Below are positions 6,013 to 8,594 of a DNA stretch of 8,594 nt, one piece after another. The stretch spans positions 1 through 8,594 of the forward strand of contig JAIOYD010000052.1 of NCBI GenBank assembly GCA_021741285.1, read 5' to 3'. Position numbers and translations under genes: made by a program. The stretch is from Rickettsiaceae bacterium. Lineage in GTDB: Bacteria > Pseudomonadota > Alphaproteobacteria > Rickettsiales > Rickettsiaceae. The stretch's first letter is position 1. Each line of letters begins with the position of its first letter. The notes under the pieces were generated by a model. The model worked only from the letters and a program-made list of their open reading frames with translations, made no database searches and was not told the DNA's origin.

Positions 6013-6763
6013 ACCTTTCTTTATCATTAATCTTTTCACCGAAAAACCTGAGCAAATAAATAAACAGATTGATAAAATCAAGGTATAGAGTAAAGGCGGC
6101 CATTATTCCAATTTTACCGTCAGTATCCGCACCTTGATAATATAATGACTTTAGTTTCTGCGTATCGTATGCAATAAGACCAGTAAAAATTAACACTCCA
6201 AGAAACGATAATGCAAATTCTATAGCTGGGCTTCGAAATAATATATTAATTAGTGAAGCAATAACTAAACCTATTAGTCCCATAAATAAGAAAGAACCCA
6301 TAGAAGTTAAATCTTTTTTTGTACTATATCCGTATAAGCTCATACCGCCAAACATAGCAGAGCAGATCAAGAATGTTTTAGTAATAGATGCTCCGGTATA
6401 TACAAAACCTAGAGAAGCAAGTGACATGCCGATTAAGGTAGCATAAACCCAAAATAGCATTTGGGCATTTTGAGTACTAATTCTATCTAATCCGAAAGCA
6501 AAATAAAGCGAGATTCCAAGTGGAGCAAACGTAATTAGCCATCCTATCGAAGTCATGCCAACTAAATATCCGCCAGGTGCAATATTAAACATCATATTTG
6601 TAAGTAACGGTACTGATAATACAGAAAATGCAGCAATAGCAGTAATTGCAAGACCTGTGCTCATTAAGGCATATATTTTCAAGAAATATTGCCTTAAGCC
6701 TTCGTCATAAAGAGTAGAAGATGTTGTTTTGTAACTTTTTGCTTGGTAATTAAAGTTTTGCAT
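6011..6763 (-). CDS. Bax inhibitor-1 (BI-1/YccA/YetJ) family inner-membrane protein
   Basis: A 250-residue, very hydrophobic protein of the normal length for bacterial BI-1 members, with a polar N-terminus of about 25 residues and some seven membrane segments (roughly 29-50, 69-92, 102-122, 127-147, 155-175, 179-199, 218-240). Family signatures are GYSTKKDLTSMGSFLFMGLI (145-164), LIAYDTQKLK (196-205) and LYLDFINLFIYLLRFFG (226-242). Asp200 and Asp229 match the aspartate pair that gates the calcium leak of Bacillus YetJ, so a pH-sensitive cation leak or a role in membrane-protein quality control (as for YccA with FtsH) is plausible. The cellular role in this organism is not established. It is the first gene of the minus-strand operon and is preceded by two tandem promoters. 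The ribosome binding site is poor. Confidence 0.92.
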   Translation of the reverse strand: MQNFNYQAKSYKTTSSTLYDEGLRQYFLKIYALMSTGLAITAIAAFSVLSVPLLTNMMFNIAPGGYLVGMTSIGWLITFAPLGISLYFAFGLDRISTQNAQMLFWVYATLIGMSLASLGFVYTGASITKTFLICSAMFGGMSLYGYSTKKDLTSMGSFLFMGLIGLVIASLINILFRSPAIEFALSFLGVLIFTGLIAYDTQKLKSLYYQGADTDGKIGIMAAFTLYLDFINLFIYLLRFFGEKINDKER

Positions 6764-6791
6764 AGTTCTAATTTTTAAATTTGATTCGTAT

Positions 6792-6800
6792 ATTATAACA
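6792..6800 (-). promoter_or_regulatory. Proximal extended -10 promoter of the BI-1 operon
   Basis: The minus strand reads TGTTATAAT (6800-6792), an extended -10 with perfect TATAAT. No good -35 is found at the normal distance, as is common with extended -10 promoters. It would start transcription about 20 bases before the ATG at 6763 and would act in tandem with the distal promoter at 6845-6880. Confidence 0.5.
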
Positions 6801-6844
6801 GTTTAACAGAAAATTATCTAACAACTTAAATTTTATTACCAACT

Positions 6845-6880
6845 ATTATAGCATAAGTTGCTATAAAAAGCCAAAATAAC
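6845..6880 (-). promoter_or_regulatory. Distal promoter with operator-like dyad upstream of the BI-1 operon (repeat copy B)
   Basis: On the minus strand TTGGCT (6874-6869), an 18-bp spacer and a perfect TATAAT (6850-6845). The dyad is longer than in copy A: TTATAGCA and TGCTATAA form eight-base arms around five bases (6846-6866). The block matches 4416-4452 closely. Transcription would start near 6838, leaving a leader of about 75 bases that also contains the proximal promoter. Confidence 0.68.
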
Positions 6881-6940
6881 TACCTAAAGAAGCTAATTTA
6901 GTTAGTTAAATCTATTATATAAAAGATATAAATAATTTCA

Positions 6941-7156
6941 TTATTTCCATAAATACTTCATCATAAGAATTGTAGAGAAGAGCAAAATCAGTGTTAATAT
7001 TTTAGCTGGAATGAGCGGCTCTAACTTTATAATAATTCCATAAATTATATACATGCTAGTTGATATACCTTTTATAGAGCAAAATCTCCATATTTTAATG
7101 ACTTGCGGTAAAAACAAAATAGATAATTTGTAGTTCAATTAGATTGATTTGTTCAC
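6941..7156 (-). pseudogene. Decayed SemiSWEET (PQ-loop) sugar transporter-like gene
   Basis: The frame from a TTG at 7138 gives 65 residues that include FLPQVIKIWRFCSIKGISTS, the PQ-loop signature of SemiSWEET transporters, and then a C-terminal helix (ILTLILLFSTILMMKYLW). SemiSWEETs are about 85-100 residues with three membrane helices. Here roughly 14 residues are missing after SMYI, where the second helix should run, and the first helix is also shortened. Upstream in the same frame GTG-AAC-AAA-TCA-ATC (V/M-N-K-S-I, 7156-7142) resembles a family start but is followed by an in-frame TAA (7141-7139). This is best read as a pseudogene with a nonsense codon and two internal deletions. The assignment rests on the PQ-loop motif and the order of segments. 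No ribosome binding site supports the TTG. Confidence 0.6.
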
Positions 7157-7175
7157 TGCAATCACTTAATATTAT
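7149..7175 (+). promoter_or_regulatory. Weak putative promoter of the HAD-like gene
   Basis: TTGTTC (7149-7154) and TATTAT (7170-7175) are separated by a short 15-bp spacer. The gene starts 50 bases beyond the -10. It overlaps the decayed 5' end of the SemiSWEET pseudogene on the other strand. Confidence 0.28.
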
Positions 7176-7225
7176 TCCTAATTAAGCTTGCATACTGCCT
7201 ATTAAAAAATAGTGGAATAACAAAG

Positions 7226-8437
7226 ATGAAATTTTTACAATTTGCTGTCGGTACAGTGGAAAGAGCTGTAACTGCTGGATTTGCCGATAATATGATTGCT
7301 AGCTATTCTAAAGCAATACAGAGAACAGTTAGTGTAGTTCAGAGAAAAGACATTTTATTGTCCCCAGTAATCTCTGAAATAAGATATGATTTCCCACAAG
7401 CTTCTTTAACTAAAGATTATGAAGTAAGAGAGGCGGCATTTGTGTCAACTTTTCCAAAAATTAGCCATGTGACTAGTTCAGTATTTAAAGGTGTTGGGGT
7501 GCGTCACTATAGCACAGGTGCATATTGCTCAGAACAAAAGATAGAAGATCTAAAACATAATAATAAAGGAGCTATTTCTTATAAGATACAAAAACCTATA
7601 AAGGTAGTTTTTGATTTAGATTATGTACTGGTATCTAACATATGCTTAGTGGATAGTAAACCTAATAATTTTGATAAGATACTACAAAATGTAGGAGAAG
7701 ATTCAGTAATAGAATCATGTGGATATTATTTCTATTTGTATAATGGTTGGAAAGAATTAATAAAATATGTTATGGAATTATCAGACAATGATTTAATATT
7801 TTTCAGTAGCGGTGCGAAGGAGCGTAATGAGGATATTATTCCCAAGATGTTAGAAAGAGTTTTAGAACGAGACCCAACTGAATATATGAGAAATAATGTA
7901 AAGATCTTTTCTAGAGAGCATACCATAGATACTACTGAGATGTCTTATGCAGAAAAAGAGAAGTTTCAACCCAAGGGTATGTGGGGACAAAAGAAGAAAG
8001 ACCTCACTGTTGCTGTAGGTTCAGAGAAATTAAAATACACTCTGTTAATCGATGATGACGAGACCTATATTATTCCTGGACAAGAGAAGAATTTACTGAG
8101 AATAGACGGAAAATCGGCCGTGTATAATTTGTATAATTGTATAAAAATATCACAAGATCAGAAAATCTTACTGGAGAACATCCCCCAATATGAATCTTTT
8201 CGTACCTTCAATAAACTATTTTATGCAGCTGGTGTGTTGAGGGATGTATGTGATACATATTCCAAAGTAGATAGAGATTTAGTAGACATTATGTGGGATG
8301 ATCATGGTTTCAAGGTGGAACCAAAAGACTCCGGTTATGAATTAGTTAAGAGATTTGAACTATACCAATCAGGTCTTGAATTGCTTGGGGAAATAAATAG
8401 TGATGTTGGTTTTTTAATGTCCCCTTTGGAGATATAA
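7226..8437 (+). CDS. HAD superfamily phosphatase, FCP1/NLI-interacting-factor-like, with long N-terminal extension
   Basis: A 403-residue protein. The HAD core spans about residues 121-300. Motif I is KVVFDLDYVLVSN (126-138) with nucleophile Asp130, Asp132 and Val134, fitting DxDx(T/V). Motif II lies in DLIFFSSGAKERN (189-201) with Ser194/195. A lysine near 268-270 may be motif III, and motif IV is LLIDDDETYI (273-282) with Asp276-Asp277. YYFYLYNGWKELIKYVMEL (167-185) matches the position of the R-P-G/N-W region of FCP1-like enzymes. These enzymes remove phosphate through an aspartyl-phosphate; here the substrate is unknown, and a host phosphoprotein or a small metabolite are both possible. 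Residues 1-120 are not part of the core; they are basic, have no clear membrane segment and contain VRHYSTG (92-98). Residues 300-403 are an unassigned helical tail. The ribosome binding site is weak. The gene ends 21 bases before the right-hand IS end and shows no sign of truncation. Confidence 0.72.
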   Translation: MKFLQFAVGTVERAVTAGFADNMIASYSKAIQRTVSVVQRKDILLSPVISEIRYDFPQASLTKDYEVREAAFVSTFPKISHVTSSVFKGVGVRHYSTGAYCSEQKIEDLKHNNKGAISYKIQKPIKVVFDLDYVLVSNICLVDSKPNNFDKILQNVGEDSVIESCGYYFYLYNGWKELIKYVMELSDNDLIFFSSGAKERNEDIIPKMLERVLERDPTEYMRNNVKIFSREHTIDTTEMSYAEKEKFQPKGMWGQKKKDLTVAVGSEKLKYTLLIDDDETYIIPGQEKNLLRIDGKSAVYNLYNCIKISQDQKILLENIPQYESFRTFNKLFYAAGVLRDVCDTYSKVDRDLVDIMWDDHGFKVEPKDSGYELVKRFELYQSGLELLGEINSDVGFLMSPLEI

Positions 8438-8444
8438 AATCACT

Positions 8445-8457
8445 GGCTTTGTTGCAG
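8445..8457 (+). repeat. Possible IS5-like terminal repeat core
   Basis: GGCTTTGTTGCAG resembles the outer end of several IS5-family elements (IS903 ends begin GGCTTTGTTGA). It sits directly beside the IS481-like boundary at 8459, so an older element may have been interrupted. It is a short match and no partner end is visible. Confidence 0.25.
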
Positions 8458-8458
8458 A

Positions 8459-8484
8459 TGTACTAGTCAAGATTTGATCTTACA
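8459..8484 (+). repeat. Terminal inverted repeat of the right IS481-like copy
   Basis: Twenty-six bases reading inward from TGT to TTACA. It contains the palindrome AAGAT-TTG-ATCTT (8470-8482), parallel to the palindrome in the left element's end. The transposase stop codon at 8498-8496 lies 11 bases inside the repeat's inner edge. Confidence 0.7.
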
Positions 8485-8495
8485 GACACCATAAT

Positions 8496-8594
8496 TTACC
8501 CCATCTGATTGTCGGTTGAATTTTGACTGTCAGATAAGTATTCAAGGTACAGGATTTCATTATTTTTCTCAAGAGCCAATTTTTTGCTATCTAT
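8496..8594 (-). CDS. IS481-like family transposase, C-terminal fragment (cut by window edge)
   Basis: Thirty-two codons open from the right window edge to a TAA at 8498-8496. The peptide begins IDSKKLALEKNNEILYLEYL and ends SDSQNSTDNQMG. The start resembles the end of IS481-like transposases as I recall it (TFxDSxxLAxEK following the conserved GKTPMQ segment), and the position just inside a terminal repeat fits. The fragment is short and has no catalytic residue, so the assignment leans on the repeat at 8459-8484 and the twin element at the left edge. Confidence 0.58.
   Translation of the reverse strand: MDSKKLALEKNNEILYLEYLSDSQNSTDNQMG

Larger units (their letters stand above)
8459..8594 (-). 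mobile_element. IS481-like element, 3' end (right copy)
   Basis: The terminal repeat at 8459-8484 begins TGTACTAGTCAAG and matches the left element's end at 22 of 26 positions when compared inward. Inside it lies the C-terminal end of a minus-strand open frame. Together these mark the 3' end of a second copy of the same IS type, in the same orientation as the left copy and continuing past the right edge. Confidence 0.68.

Noticed and set aside
7732..7926. Minus-strand open frame of 64 codons
   Set aside because: It is antisense to the HAD core motifs of the 7226-8437 gene and has no start signals.
1..8594. CRISPR array, tRNA or rRNA genes
   Set aside because: No regularly spaced direct repeats, no cloverleaf-like segment with a T-loop consensus and no rRNA-like conserved blocks were found on reading both strands.

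Overview
The window looks like a piece of a Rickettsiales genome, most probably a Rickettsia or a close Rickettsiaceae endosymbiont. It is strongly AT-rich, loosely packed, littered with decayed genes and bounded by insertion sequences. It carries an Rpn/PD-(D/E)XK protein, a serine recombinase, a small hypothetical and a BI-1 protein of types I associate with that family. The genus assignment is from memory of family style, not from a search. No tRNA, rRNA or CRISPR array is visible.

Layout. Both edges are cut ends of IS481-like elements lying in the same (minus) orientation. Bases 1-138 hold the 5' end of one copy and bases 8459-8594 the 3' end of another, and the two visible terminal repeats match at 22 of 26 positions. 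The left copy has landed in the 3' end of a gene for a TIR-like nucleotide-binding protein (127-1008, minus), whose last three codons and stop are now IS sequence. An unrecognised protein (1354-2169, minus) follows after a 345-bp spacer rich in inverted repeats. Next come two plus-strand genes, each broken by a single-base frameshift: a serine recombinase (2467-3154) and a small hypothetical protein (3227-3489). An intact Rpn-type nuclease/transposase (3491-4369, minus) converges on them.

The central minus-strand block looks like a conserved operon read from right to left: a BI-1 family membrane protein (6011-6763), a DEDDh 3'-5' exonuclease with an extra C-terminal domain (5001-5954) and a 166-residue protein of phage-like type (4485-4985). 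To its right lie a decayed SemiSWEET-like transporter gene (6941-7156, minus) and an intact HAD/FCP1-like phosphatase gene with a long N-terminal extension (7226-8437, plus).

The most unexpected signal is a nearly identical 36-37 bp promoter module, present once upstream of the Rpn gene (4416-4452) and once upstream of the BI-1 operon (6845-6880). Each copy has a -35 box, an 18-bp spacer and a perfect TATAAT. A dyad ATAGCA-N5-TGCTAT overlaps the -10, as an operator would. This suggests that the selfish Rpn gene and the housekeeping operon share a regulator or have a promoter of common origin. The other main themes are IS-driven truncation and ongoing pseudogenisation.
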